Under the pieces are notes generated by a model. It had not been told where the DNA came from, made no database searches, and was given only the letters and a program-made list of their open reading frames with translations. Positions 44,561 to 56,856 of a DNA stretch of 64,000 nucleotides are shown here, in pieces; the first letter of the stretch is position 1, and every line of letters starts with the position of its first letter. The stretch is taken from assembly GCA_977006965.1 (NCBI GenBank), contig OZ345360.1, positions 1,178,001 through 1,242,000 on the forward strand. Direction: 5' to 3'. A program made the translations under genes and the position numbers. Source of the DNA: Phymatolithon calcareum (taxonomy: Eukaryota > Rhodophyta > Florideophyceae > Hapalidiales).

Positions 44561-46680
44561 GGATGTTCATGTCAGAGTTGCGCGGAACAAGCTTCCAAGT
44601 GTTGTTTTGGACAAGAGACGAATGTTCTTTCTCAATGGCCGGTGACCAGAAGTCGACATTTTGATTTGAAATCGCGTCCTTGAAGGTCTGAGGCACTTGT
44701 TGTGAAGACATATTGCGTTCGGATGCGAGGTTGGCAGATTCAAAGGCGAGCATAGCAGTATGTGAGGGAGCATTCCAGAAGTCAGTGGGTGGTTTTGAGA
44801 CCCGAGCTGACCTGCACAGAATGGGTTTGGCGATCATCGGCGTAGTTTCTTCAGATGCTGGTGGAGTTGTAGGTTGTTCTCCATCGTCCGCCTTCTGCCC
44901 TTCTTCGCTGGTAACATCGAGATTCTTGTTGTCCTCCTCCGAACTGTCATGAGCTTCCACGGTATCCTCACATACTTTAACGTCTGCGTTGTCTGGAGTA
45001 TCAATGGATACATCCGTTTCAGCTTCACTTAATCCGCAATCTGATTCGTCAAACGTCACATCTCTCGACACAATCACCTTCTTGAGGTTCGGATCCCATA
45101 GCTTATAGCCTTTGGACGAAGTCGAATATCCCATCATAATGGCCTCACAAGTTCGACTGTCGAGTTTCTTTACCATCTTTTTCGGAATCACATACCAACA
45201 CTTTATGACAAACACACGTAAGTGTCCCAAATTTGGAGCAGCACCGATCCATATGTGATGGGGGGTCGTGTTCGAAGGTAGTCCTCGTGACGTAACTCGA
45301 TTGCGAACATATACAGCAGTAGCAAGTGCTTCAGCCCAGAACTTCTTGTCGATGCCTCTGTGGTGAAGCATCGAGCGCACCAAGTTGAGAAGGGTGCGGT
45401 TCATGCGTTCAGCCACCCCATTTTGTTGTGGGGTGTATGCTACTGTGAGTTGCTGCTGTATACCGTGTTGTGCCAAATATTCCTTGAACTCGTTGGACAG
45501 GTACTCGCCTCCGTTATCTGTCCGAATAGCCTTGAGCTTTGGTGAAGGCGAAAAATCCTGTATATTCAAATGTTTAAGCTTTCTACCTGTATGGGTTTCA
45601 GCGTACTTGTAGAACTTTCGAAAACACTCAAAGCTCTCTGACTTCTTTCGCATCGTGAACACTGTGGTCCACTTGGAGTAATCATCAATGAACGTGATGA
45701 AGTATTGGGAGCGTCCAAGTGACGGAATGTCGATAGGACCTAAGACGTCAGAATGTACGAGGTCGAGGACGGCTTCAGAACGAGTACTACTGGACTTTGG
45801 AATAGGAGCGCAATGACCTTTGCCGGCAAGACAGCCACTACATGGATATTTTGAAATTGGACTGGGAGCTATGTTTACACCTTTGACCACCCCATGACGT
45901 ACCATATCAGAGATACCAGATGGGTGGACATGAGCGAGACGTTCATGCCAAAGTTGAAGGCTTGCAAGACAGGAAACTTCGTTAACTTTATTGTCATCTG
46001 CAAGATCGAGTGAGTAGAGATTCTTGCGAAGTGTACCTGTAGCAATTGTATCATCATGAGCTTTAACATAGCAGGGTCTGTTCTTGAACGTGATTCCATA
46101 TCCATACTCATCCATTTTTGATACCGATAGTAAAGAGTATCCAAAGTCTGGAATGTGCATGACATCCTTCAGTTTGCATTTGGACGGCTTCCCATTGACA
46201 TTGATTGTGATGATAGCATCACCTTTTCCTGCGATTGTGGCCTGAGCTTTCGTTCCCATCTTCACAGTTGAGGTCATTTCAGTGTAGGCGCAGAAAATTG
46301 AACGGTCAAATGTCATATGCGATGTACTTCCAGAGTCGATGATCCATGACTTTGACTTTTCGGGAATGTCGGCCCTGCGCACATTGGCCATCAGACATAC
46401 AAAGTCGGAATCGGACAACACGCGAATGGGTTTCGATTCATCGGTCAGAAATGCAGATGGTTTTGTCTGCTTTTCATTTCGACGTTTGTATCCGTCTGGA
46501 GCAAGATGCGGGAACTTGGTCCAGCACTTAACGCTCTTATGTCCGGATCGATGACAATGGTCGCAGAAGTCACGAATACGTTCTCCATTACGTCTGGCAG
46601 CGAACAGTGCGGCAGTCTCAGCTTTCACGGTTGATACTTCGACTCTCATAGACCTTCAGCGTTCCTTGTGAGTTGTCCAT
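44561..46680 (-). pseudogene. Gag-pol remnant of Copia D
   Basis: Begins at ATG 46680 with MDNSQGTLKV, but about 0.5 kb of gag is deleted at 46650/46651, joining residue 10 to the region before the zinc knuckle and shifting the frame. From 46649 the frame is open through zinc knuckle CDHCHRSGHKSVKC, protease DSGSTSHMTF, integrase (IRTDNGGEYL) and the start of RT, ending at NSDMNIL where element C begins. RT catalytic and RNase H parts are absent. Confidence 0.88.
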
Positions 46681-47160
46681 TTTAGGACTTGGGGGTCGTG
46701 AAAATCTTGTTGAAAATCCGTTCGGGGAGTCCACTGCGAGCAAACACAAGGTTAACTATCAAAGCAATCTATCCCTTATAAGAAATTCCTTCGGGTCAGA
46801 ATAACCCGGACCTTGATCTGGGGATGGCACTACGGCCGTATACCTCTTGAGCTTCTTCGAAGTTGATAAAAAACAAGTTGTGAAAAAAAACCCTGTACGA
46901 GCGGGCCCCCCTAAAGACTTTCCAAAGGGTTGTGCACCACAGTGGTAGTAATTGGGTGAGGAGACGCAAGTACTTGTGCTCCGAAGAACCAGGCACAATG
47001 CCAGAACAGATCACAATCAAGGTAACGACCCTAGAGGGGTGTTTAAGAGGAGCGTGAGAGCTGTAACACGAATCAGGGATGTTGACAGAGACAGATCGGG
47101 GGCGAAGGAGAACCCCGGAGACGGTGTGGATGATGACGGTTGAAATTTAAATCGCATTAA

Positions 47161-47174
47161 CTGGGCCCATAACC
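47161..47174 (-). other. Primer-binding site of Copia D
   Basis: Minus strand GGTTATGGGCCCAG, directly next to the LTR. Same half-tRNA-type site as in A, E and F despite the divergent LTR. Confidence 0.7.
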
Positions 47175-47649
47175 TGTTGTTGGAGGTTAGGGATGCGATA
47201 AGGATGATGGAGTGGTTTGGTTGAGATGAATTGGTTGAGTGGTTGCTGAGTTGTTGCTGAATGAGTTCCTTGGTTTATTGCCTTGCTCGACCTCAGAACC
47301 TGGCTATATAGTCCTGAATATCAGATCTAGACTAGCTCTATATGCTAGATCTAATTATCGGCCCGTGCTAGACGACGGAGACCAAGTAACCCTAAACAAA
47401 TCTGTCATAACATTATCATATTGTCATACACGTGTAATATACCAAAACTCATCATTTTCGATGCTGAGTACGATGGTATGATTCGTATCGGCCAATCACA
47501 TCTGTCCACGTGTCCAGAGCAAAATTCTTCTCTGAACGTCTTCAAACACAGCTGTGAGACTTATTTACACGTGTACACGTGTACCGAGATCAAACATCCA
47601 CAAATGAAGTGTGATGCGACTAATGCTCCAAGCAGTCACACTTCCAACA
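47175..47649 (-). repeat. 5' LTR of Copia D (third LTR type)
   Basis: 475 bp, TGTTGG...CAACA. Shares the ends and the GGTACACGTGTACACGTGT block with the other types, but has its own middle sequence. Confidence 0.85.
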
Positions 47650-48756
47650 GGCACGCCATCTCTCGTAGTAGGTATCGAACCTCGAGTAGTGAAAAAGGCG
47701 GAGCAGAGATTGTGGAGAGGGAGCTTGTCCATTGACCGTACGGGAGACATCCGAAGATGTCGACACGTTTCTTCTTTTGCGCCACTGTCACGAAAGCCGC
47801 AATGTTGATAAAACCCCCTGCCTGTCGATGACGAAGACGCACTAAATCATTTTCGCGTATATCTACTACCCAGCATTGTTTCAGACTTTCGCACAAAGCG
47901 ACATATATGGCAGCAAGCGCTGTCTGTGTGACCCAGAACATCCAGACATGCGATAATAGCCGGGGTGTCACCAATAAACCCAACGAGGTCCAGAAAAATA
48001 TGGACGCGATTGCCGTACCCGTCAATGTCCAAAAACCCCTCTACCATGCCGCGCACTATGTCGTCTTTGATTTGTTGAAAAATCACATCACTTTTTACGC
48101 CAGGTGGCGTCAGACTCAGTATCCTCACTGCCGACGCTGACGATCTGGCGTGCGGAGGAAGGTTCAGGGAGACGAGATACACTCCTTCTCCGCTGGCTGA
48201 TTTACCAACGGAGATCTCAAACCCGGCCCAAAAGAGTAGGAACCTATATATAAAGTACTGTTCGCCAGAGTCGAGTGTACCATGGCTACTCAGAGGAGCA
48301 AATCGGTCTGGACCTCGGCTTCTTGAGTGCCTTGAAATGAGTTTGACACTGCGAACATCTCTGTAGAGCATTGATTCAGATAGACCAAGAGGAGCAAACC
48401 CGGAAAGAGGACTACCGGGATCAGTAGTACATTGGACCGTTTCTGTTCCCCGGAGCCAGAAAACGTGCCGCCCGCGCTCCTCCTGCTCCGTCCAGAACCT
48501 ACAGACGATGAGGATCCGTGATGTGGAATCTGTTAAAGGAGAGGTAGGTCGAATGAGAGACACCAGATCCCCAGGCTTTAGAAGGGGTTTGCGCCATCAA
48601 ACCCAAGATTGTTCCATTTGTCGACGATACTCCTGCTGTGCTTTTTTTCGAAGCTCTAAAGCCTCGCGCATCTGGGGAGAAACTCTCTTCTTACGTCGTA
48701 CGGAGCCTAGATCGTCGGCAGGGTCCGCTTCTTCGTCATCAGTTCCATCTTGTTCC
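47650..48756 (-). pseudogene. CACTA-like transposase fragment, copy 1
   Basis: A minus-strand fragment between Copia E and Copia D, homologous to the protein at 56857-58677. Shared blocks include KPLLKPGD, RFWTE, RGPDR, GEKYFIYRFLL-like GEQYFIYRFLLFW, GKSASG, SLTPPGV and GDTPA with CCHICRF. TGA codons at 48599-48597 and 47849-47847 interrupt the frame. The DxPA...LDVLGH...CHxCRF region resembles the DFPA...CPxC region of Tnp2/transposase_21 proteins of CACTA (En/Spm) transposons. Both ends are cut by Copia LTRs. Family name is an inference; homology between the two copies is certain. Confidence 0.6.
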
Positions 48757-49201
48757 TGTTGTTGGAGGTTATGGAATGGATGAAGAGAATGGAAAAGTTT
48801 GGTTCGTGAAGATTGGTTGACGAGAAGTGGAGTTAGGTGAGAATGAGTTCCTTAGTTTATTCACTTGGCGGACCTCAGCTCAAAACTATATAGACCTGAG
48901 AACACAAACAGACTTGATCAAATCCCTAACTGACGACGGAGACACACTAACCCTAAAACAAATTTGTCATAATATCATATGACACGTGTGACATGAAAAA
49001 ATCAAGAATCATCTAATGAGTGAAAGGAGTATGATTATCATACACTTATCATACTTTGACACGTGTCACCGCCAATCTTCTTGATTTAAACTTCTGAGAC
49101 ACTTTGACTTTCGACTTGACACGTGTACACGTGTACCGAGATCATACCTTGATATTGAAGTGTGTTTGCGACTAGAGCTCCAAGCAATCACACTTCCAAC
49201 A
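48757..49201 (-). repeat. 3' LTR of Copia E
   Basis: Same LTR type as A. Contains the ACACGTGT palindromes and TATATAG, and is followed on the element side by the complement of the polypurine tract. Confidence 0.92.
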
Positions 49202-49222
49202 CTCCCCCTTGATCGAGGGACA

Positions 49223-52200
49223 CTACGACTTCCTCGCGCATATACACATGTCATGTGCGAACTTGGCCGTCTTGACACGATCGAGTGGCTTGGTGAGTGC
49301 ATCCGCAATCATCAACTCAGTACTACAATACTTGATATATATCTTGCCCGTGGCAACCACATCACGAACATAGTGATATTGGATGTCTATGTGCTTGTTC
49401 CTCTGAGTGATGGCTGCGTTTCGCCCGGTCGCGATCGCACTTTGACTGTCCGTGTACAGAGTCATGGATGGCTTCTCGAGACCTTGAACATCGGCAATGA
49501 GTCTTGATAACCAGACAGATTCCTTGGCGGGGGCACACGAAGCGATGTATTCCGCTTAGCATGTTGAAGTGGCGACGATGGTTTGCTTCTTTGAACGCCA
49601 GCTTATGGCTCCCCGTGCAAGAAGGAACACATAGCCACTCGTGGACAGTCTTGTCTCAACACATCCCGCCCAATCCGCATCCGTGTAACCGATTGGAACC
49701 AAACTCCCACTTCCACCGAACAAAATTCCGTGATCTCGACTACCCGCAATATATCGTAGAACTCGCTTCACGCCCATCCAGTGACGTTTCAGAGGCTTTT
49801 CGCAGAACGAAGACAGCTTTCCGACCGAGTCCGAGATGTCTGGGCGTGTACCAACCATCAAGTACATGAGACTTCCGATGGCTGGACGGTATGGAACTTG
49901 TTCATCGACGAGCTGGGTGATGTCGACTTCTTCGGGTCCGGTGTTCTTGTTGCTTGACTCCATAGAGTTTGGTGCTGGTTTCGAGTTCTCCATGCCGAAA
50001 CGTTCCAAGACTGACTGAGCGTAGACCGACTGCGAGAGGTGAAGTGTGCGATCTCGGCGAATTTCAAGTCCAAGACAAACACTAGCTTCTCCAATGTCCT
50101 TCATCTCGAATCGCTTGTTCAGCTCCCCCTTGATCCACGAAATAGCAGAAGTATCGTTTCCGGCAATCCGCAAGTCATCCACATACAGCGCGATGATCAT
50201 GATGCTGCTTGACTTGTGCCGGACGTACAGACAAGGATCGTTGGGACTGCTTGAGAAGCCGAGTTCGTCGATGAGGAACTTGTCGATCTTGGCATGCCAC
50301 TGTCGCGGTGCTTGCTTCAGGCCGTATAGTGCCTTCAAGAGCTTGCAAACAAGGTCAGGACGCTTGGGATCACGAAATCCAGACGGAACCTCCATGTAGA
50401 TGTCTTCGTCAAGGTCACCATGCAAAAAAGCCGTAACAACATCCATTTGGTAGAGTTCCAAATCATGGACAGCAACCGTTGCAAGTAGGATACGAATCGA
50501 GGTGAACTTTACGACTGGGGCATACGTTTCACCGTAGTCCACCCCATGCACCTGTCGGAACCCTTTCGCAACAATGCGGACTTTAGGGCCTGTATCCTTG
50601 ACCTTGAAGACATACTTGCACGGTAGAACGTTCATGCCAGGCTTGCGAGTGACCAACTTCCAAGTGTTGTTGCGGGTTAGTGACGAGTGTTCATTCTCAA
50701 TGCCCGGAGACCAGAAGTCGACATTTTTAATTGAAGTCGCTTCCTTGAAGGTCTGAGGCACTTGATGAGAAGACAAACCGGTTTCAGATGCAAGGTTGAC
50801 GGACTCGAAGGCCAGCATAGCAGTATGCGAGGGAGCGTTCCAGAAGTCAGTGGGTGGTTTTGAGACCCGAGCTGACCTACGCAGAATGGGTTTGGCGATC
50901 ATCGGAGATGTTTCTCCAGAACCTGATGGAGATATAGGTTGTTCTCCACCATCTGCTTGCTCACCTTCGTCTATGTCCTTCTCGATGCTCTTATCATCTA
51001 CATCCGAAATGACCTTACCTTCAATCGTATCATCACTCAGTTTGATTTGAGGAGTTTCAAGTGATACATTGGTTTCGGTCTCATCGAATCCGCAATCCGA
51101 TTCATTGAACGTCACGTTCCTTGACACAATCACTTTCCGCAAGTCCACATCCCACAGCTTATACCCTTTTGATGCCAACGAGTATCCCAGCATAACAGCC
51201 TCACGAGTACGAATGTCGAGTTTCTTCACTTTCTTCTTCGGAATCACGTACCAACACTTGGCGCCAAATACGCGCAAGTGTCCCAAATCTGGAGGGGCAC
51301 CCATCCATATGTGATGGGGGGTCGTGTTCGAAGGAAGTCCTCGTGACGTAACTCGGTTGCGCACATACACAGCAGTTGCCAACGCTTCAGCCCAGAACGT
51401 CTTCTCGATTCCTCTGTGATGGAGCATCGAGCGCACTAAGTTGAGAAGTGTGCGGTTCATGCGTTCAGCCACCCCATTTTGCTGTGGGGTGTAAGCGACT
51501 GTGAGCTGTTGATGGATGCCGTGTTCCGCAAGATATGCCTTGAACTCGTTTGAAAGGTACTCGCCTCCATTGTCGGTCCTAATTGCTTTGAGCTTAGGTG
51601 CTTTCGAGAAGTCCTGTATGTTCAAGTGCTTAAGCTTTCTACCTGTATGGGTTTCAGCGTACTTGTGAAACTTCCGAAAACGCTCAAAGCTCTCCGATTT
51701 TTTTCGCATGGTGAATACCGTGGTCCACTTGGAGTGATCATCGATGAATGTGATGAAGTACTGTGATCCTCCAAGGGACGGAATGTCGATAGGACCAAGA
51801 ACGTCTGAATCTACGAGATCGAGAACAGCTGTGGAGCGAGAACTACAGGACTTTGGAATCGGAGCACGATGACCTTTGCCGGCAAGACAACCATTACATG
51901 GATGTGTGGACTGTGAGTTGGGAGCAATCTTTACACCTTTCACCACCCCATGGTTTACCATTCCGGTAATTCCAGTGTGGTCAACATGCGCAAGTCGTTC
52001 ATGCCAGAGCTGTAGGCTCGCGAAACAGGAAACTTCGTTAAGTTTATTTCCATCTGCAAGGTCTAGAGAGTAGAGACTTTTGCGTAGAGTACCTGTTGCG
52101 ATAGTGTCATGATGAGCTTTAACATAGCAACGGCTGTTCTTGAACGTTATACCATAGCCGTACTCATCCATTTTTGAGACAGACAGCAGAGAGTATCCAA

Positions 52201-53149
52201 AGTCGGGTATGTGCATAACGTCCTTGAGCTTTCGTTTTAACGATTTGCCGTTCACATTAAGCGTAATGATGACATCACCTTTTCCAGCGATTGTGGCCTG
52301 TGCTTTTGTTCCCATTTCGACGGTTGAAGACATTTTGGTGTATGAGCAGAAGATTGAACGATCGAACGTCATATGCGATGTACTACCAGAGTCAATGATC
52401 CATGACTTTGACTTCTCGGAAATATCAGAATCGCGCACCTTGACCATCAGGCATACAAAGTCGGAATCGGACATAACTCGAACATGTTCAGATTCATCGG
52501 TCAGGAATGCAGCTGGTTTCGTTTGCTTTCCATTCCGATTTTTGTATCCTTCAGGAGCAAGGTGTGGAAACTTGGTCCAACATTTCACACTTTTATGTCC
52601 AGATCGATGACAATGTTCACAGTAGTCACAAATTCGTTCTCCATCGCGTCTGGCAGTGAAAAGTGCAGCAGTCTCAGCTTTGACGGTTGATGCTTCGACA
52701 CGCATTGATATGCCTTGCTCTTCCTGGAGTAGTCGACTCTTCACAAATTCAAGTGAGAATGATTCGTCTTCATTGCCGAGAGCATCAAGTGCACTTATCA
52801 AGCTGTCGTAGCGTTCAGGAAGTCCGTTCAATACAGCCATGGCCATTTCTTTATCGTCAATATCGACACCCGTTGACTTGAGGGTGGATGCGAGTTGGCG
52901 AATGCGGTTCGTATAGGGCAGTATTTTCTCGTCCTCGAGCATAGTAGCAGTGTAGAACTTGCGTCTTGCGGCCAGTTTGTTCAAAAGAGTGTGTCGTTCG
53001 AAGATATTGAGAATCGACGTCCACATTTCTTTGGCCGTTTCGACATCCTGCACATGCTCGAGATGTTCGTCTGAAAGCGAGAGACCGATAATTGCCTTTG
53101 CTTTATTGTCGTTTCGACGCCAGAGCTTGAAATCGTCGGAATCTTCCAT
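49223..53149 (-). pseudogene. Gag-pol polyprotein of Copia E
   Basis: Starts at ATG 53149. Compared with A and F, about 47 residues of gag are deleted in frame right after the start Met, where EDSDDF follows directly. The frame then runs unbroken through zinc knuckle (CEHCHRSGHKSVKC), protease, integrase, RT with RQWHAKI (Trp intact, unlike A and B), YVDD and the first part of RNase H. A TAA at 49558-49556 replaces the Glu codon after TSTC in the CEAEY motif; the same frame continues to a normal stop at 49223. Fewer lesions than in A, B or C. Confidence 0.92.
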
Positions 53150-53280
53150 TTTGCGGAGTGGGGGTCTTCTATTCTTGTCGAAAATCCGTTCGGGGAGTCC
53201 ACTGCGAGTCAACCGAAGTTAACTATCAAGGCAATCTATCCCGTATAAGAAATTCCTTCGAGTCAATGTGACCCGGACCT

Positions 53281-53640
53281 TGATCGGGGGATGGCTCAAT
53301 GGCCGTATACCTCTTGTGGCGTTTTGGTACACCTGAACCTGCAGTCGGCAACATGCACTGCAAGACGCTTTGTGGTATCCTGAGGTGGGCCCGACAAGAA
53401 AACCGAAGGTAATCAAGCAAGGAGACACAACAGAAACCCTTGTGGTGTTTTGGTACACCTGAACCTGCAGCCGGCAACGCGCACTGCAAGACGCTATAAC
53501 ACTTTCTGAACGGGCCTCACTCAAAGACCAGAGGTAATTGAGCAAGGAACCGAACCGGAAGCTCGTGAACAATGACAGACAAGTCCCCTGGAGCGGGCCT
53601 TGCGAGAAAACCAGAGGTAATCAAGCAAGGATGCGCAACC
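53281..53640 (-). repeat. Leader tandem repeats of Copia E
   Basis: Same arrangement as in element A: two GCGTCTTGCAGTGC/AAAACxCCACAAG units and three ATTACCT-type words, on the minus strand. Confidence 0.7.
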
Positions 53641-53715
53641 AGGAGAAGATCGGGGGCGAAGGATGAGCCCCGGAGACGACGATGATGATGAAGCGCGGTG
53701 GTGATCAAGCGCTGA

Positions 53716-53729
53716 CTGGGCCCATAACC
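53716..53729 (-). other. Primer-binding site of Copia E
   Basis: Minus strand GGTTATGGGCCCAG next to the 5' LTR; complementary to the initiator tRNA-Met anticodon arm. Confidence 0.75.
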
Positions 53730-54173
53730 TGTTGTTGGAGGTTATGGAATGGATCAGGAGAGTGGAAAAGTTTGGTTGGTGAAGATTGGTTGACGAGAAG
53801 TGGAGTTAGGTGAGAATGAATTCCTTAGTTTATTCACTTGGCGGACCTCAGGTCAAGACTATATAGACCTGAGAACACAACCAGACTTGATCAAATCCCT
53901 AACTGACGACGGAGACACACTAACCCTAAACAAATTTGTCATAATATCATATGACACGTGTAACATGAAAAAATCAAGAATCATCTAATGAGTGAGGGGA
54001 GTATGATTATCATACACTTATCATACTTTGACATGTGTCACCGCCAATCTTCTTGATTCAAAGTTCTGAGACACTTTGACTTTCGACTTGACACGTGTAC
54101 ACGTGTACCGAGATCATACCTTGATATTGAAGTGTGTTTGCGACTAGAGCTCCAAGCAATCACACTTCCAACA
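53730..54173 (-). repeat. 5' LTR of Copia E
   Basis: TGTTGG...CAACA on the minus strand, near-identical to the left LTR with a handful of substitutions. Confidence 0.92.
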
Positions 54174-54351
54174 AGAAGTGGCTGTATATGACCGGTGGGT
54201 CATGAACACAAAAGAGCGGTCAGTGAGTTAAAGTATACTGAATCCGTATGTTACGTGATGATGTTTGTCTTAGTCGTATTGTTTATTGTGTCTATCACCT
54301 GTTTAGAGATTGAGAGAATGTCAATGTTAGGTAAAATCTTGACGACACATT

Positions 54352-55536
54352 TTACAGAGAAGGGGGAGATACAGCAATCTCCTTCAAGTATTTTCCGTTA
54401 ATCCGTGTTGAAAAAGCAAGTTGTGTAGTACTGGCGAGTTCCGTGCCTCGTAGTACAACTGCTGGAATTTTGGAATGTAAGTGACCTGGAATAGTCTCTG
54501 GTGATAATCCGGAATTGCCTCGGGCGACTACCATTCGCTTCCAAACAATGGAAAATGTCCACAACTCGTCTGGTTCTTCGTTAATGTTAGAGTTTCTCTT
54601 CCTTCTGACGCCAGGTTGCTCCACAGCAAGATATACATGTGATGTTCCCATTTGAGATTTCAGGAAGGATGGAAGTACCTCAGTGCGGTACAGCATCCCA
54701 TAATCAGGTACACCGCTGGTCTATTGAGTCGATTCCTGAAGAAGAACTGGGACACGTGCATCCGAAGGACATGCGGGCATGCTTCGGCCGATGAGAACTC
54801 TTCGGACGTCCACGCTATCGGGTTCGACTGTCACGATATCAACACCGAGGATTTGAACTGCCCGGACAGTTCTACGGGCAGTCGATCGTTCACGATAAAG
54901 GCCAGTCTCACGAGTGTCGACATCAATGTTAAAAGCCTGGCAGTAGTCGAAATAGGTGGGGAAGGTTATTTCAAATCGAGCAGCTTTTTCTGGGTTGCAG
55001 AAGCGGACATAATACTCCGAGGGAAATACGGAGCACCGCTAGTCAGTACTTGAACAGAGCGTAGATGCTAGCAACTGAAACTCAAGTAGTGTACAGTCGG
55101 CATTTTGGGTCCTCATCAACACCTGTTTGACGGATGTACCTGCGCACAAATTAGCACATGAACGAGTCAACTCCTTAATCCGAGCCAAGAGTGTCTTCGA
55201 AGCATTTTCATTTGCGAAAAGCAGAACCCGGCGAATAGAGCGCGACTCAAACGTTGATTTCTCATGCAGCGCGTATGTTCTACTGATTGAAAGCATACGT
55301 TTGGCGCTGTTGAGCTCCCGAGCCATCTGATGGACTTTTGTGGAGAGCGTTTCGTGCGATCTGCGCAAATCTTGGATCTCGTGAGCAATAAATGGGGAAT
55401 GGTCAATGATGGGAATGTTCTGTGGTCCTGTAAAAGCATCTGTGGGAGTTCTGGAGGGAGTTAGAGCCTCAGAAGCGAGCGCAGCAGATGAATTGCTGCT
55501 CGGCATTGCTTTGGAGTCTGTGTTGCGAGATTCCAT
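54352..55536 (-). pseudogene. Unknown gene with two in-frame TAG codons
   Basis: One frame runs from ATG 55536 to 54352 (about 394 codons) broken only by TAG at 55041-55039 and TAG at about 54726. The first part is Ser/Thr-rich, then a probable coiled coil (HEIQDLRRSHETLSTKVHQM). The second and third parts contain YYVRFCNPEKAARFEITF and DELWTFSIVWKRM. I recognise no family. Maintenance of one frame across both stops argues for a recently inactivated gene, or for readthrough; TAG serves as the normal stop of the TMEM19 gene, so the code is not altered. It may be host or part of the CACTA-like element. Confidence 0.5.
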
Positions 55537-56037
55537 GGCCGGTAGTGCAGATACACCGAAATGGTGGCCTTTCAAGGAAAGCGTAGTGCAGACACTTTGG
55601 CACTTCCCTACAGTAGATGTTTTTGTTTCTGATATCTTGTGTGTACCACTGAAGGAGTAAGGCGCACGATATTATGAAACGAGGTATAAATACTTTGCCC
55701 TGCGGTTCCAATATCATTACAAAATGTCATCTATTCGAAAGTCTGGGAGACTTTGTGCATTATCATACTTCTTTCAGGAAAATAAAGTACTTCTATGGAA
55801 TTTGAATTCGTTCCATCTTTTGGTCAAGGCGAATGTGCCACTACCGTATAATATAATTACCAATACTTTATCTAGTGCAACAAAGAGATGATGTCCTATC
55901 ATTACTCCTACAGAAAATGCGTAACAGCGTTCTCCATCGAGCCAATCTAGTATGGGTATGTGGGATCATTTCGATACTCGCACTAAAACCTACGTTGATG
56001 TGCCACCTCTCTTTGCGCCCACACTATCGCGGGAATT
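55537..56037. other. Spacer with no supported gene
   Basis: AT-rich; only short overlapping ORFs. Might hold the 5' end of the CACTA-like element, but no terminal repeat was identified. Confidence 0.35.
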
Positions 56038-56676
56038 ATGTCTGGGCTCATACCGTCCAGCACACGGAAGGGAAGGAGCAGGAGTCGGTTTTCCGACATC
56101 GATCTACATTGCAAACCGGTGCACAAGAAGCTGGCAGCAAGCAAGGTGGTGGACCATGATTGTCTATCTCGCATTGATCGCGCGGAAACTACTACCCTAC
56201 CGTTTACCCAAGACGGCCCAGAAACCGGTAACCTCGCAATGGCTGACGACATTTCCCAAGTCTTAAGCTCCGATATGAACTATCAATACACTTTCTCCAG
56301 CAGTCATCGTACAGAAGGTCAGGCAGCTCACCGGGCCAGACTCGTTGGACTCCGTGGACAGCCTCCATCCTCAGCACCGCAGATAGGAGAGCCAATTCGG
56401 GTACGAAGTGATGTCAGGGAAGTGTCACAGGTGGGCGATGTTGAATCATTCCTCCCTGAGCCTCGAGGACTTGATGCCAATGAAGAACTTATCGATCTCA
56501 CCGTTTCGGACCCGGTTTTGTCCCATATTTCTGAGACTGAGGACGTTGAGCCCAGCGAAATATCTCTGCCTGCTTCTGATTTCTCCGTAGTTTTGGGCAA
56601 TTGGCGAGTTATATGGGGTCTCCTTGTCACTAACGGAAATTGGAAAGAAACTAAAGAGCTCTATCAGTCCATTTGA
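56038..56676 (+). pseudogene. Possible N-terminal part of CACTA-like protein, copy 2
   Basis: A 212-codon ORF starting at ATG 56038, directly upstream of the copy 2 main ORF in another frame. It is basic at first (TRKGRSRSR) and acidic later (NEELIDLTVSD). After it another frame reads SPFEFLRTPLSVFHIHPGSK before the main ORF. It could be an exon or a frameshifted N-terminal domain of the same protein. No domain recognised. Confidence 0.4.
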
Positions 56677-56856
56677 GTTTTTGCGAACACCATTGTCCGT
56701 CTTCCACATTCATCCTGGAAGCAAAACTCAGCAGATATCGATGGAGATTGCACGGAGCTAAAAAAAGCGTCGTGTCTTCCTCACTTCAAGACGTTGACGT
56801 CCGTTTTCACCCCCCTCATTTTGAATACCCTCGATGCGAGAAGAACGAACTTCAAC

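Larger units (their letters stand above)
44561..47649 (-). mobile_element. Ty1/copia retrotransposon D, truncated
   Basis: Minus-strand element keeping the 5' LTR (47175-47649), primer site, a unique leader and the coding region down to the start of RT, where it stops at the 3' LTR of element C. The 3' part is missing. Its overlap with B (both hold gag knuckle to RT start) shows that B and D were two separate elements. Confidence 0.87.
48757..54173 (-). mobile_element. Ty1/copia retrotransposon E
   Basis: Complete 5.4-kb minus-strand element. LTRs of 445 bp (left, 3') and 444 bp (right, 5') are near-identical. The flanks GTTCC and AGAAG do not match, so the expected 5-bp duplication is absent. 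Primer site and polypurine tract are present. The left flank is CACTA-like copy 1; the right flank is unrelated DNA. Confidence 0.92.

Noticed and set aside
54352-55536. Reassignment of TAG to an amino acid
   Set aside because: The TMEM19 gene ends with TAG at the expected length, and intact Copia pol frames also end in TAG, so TAG works as a stop here.
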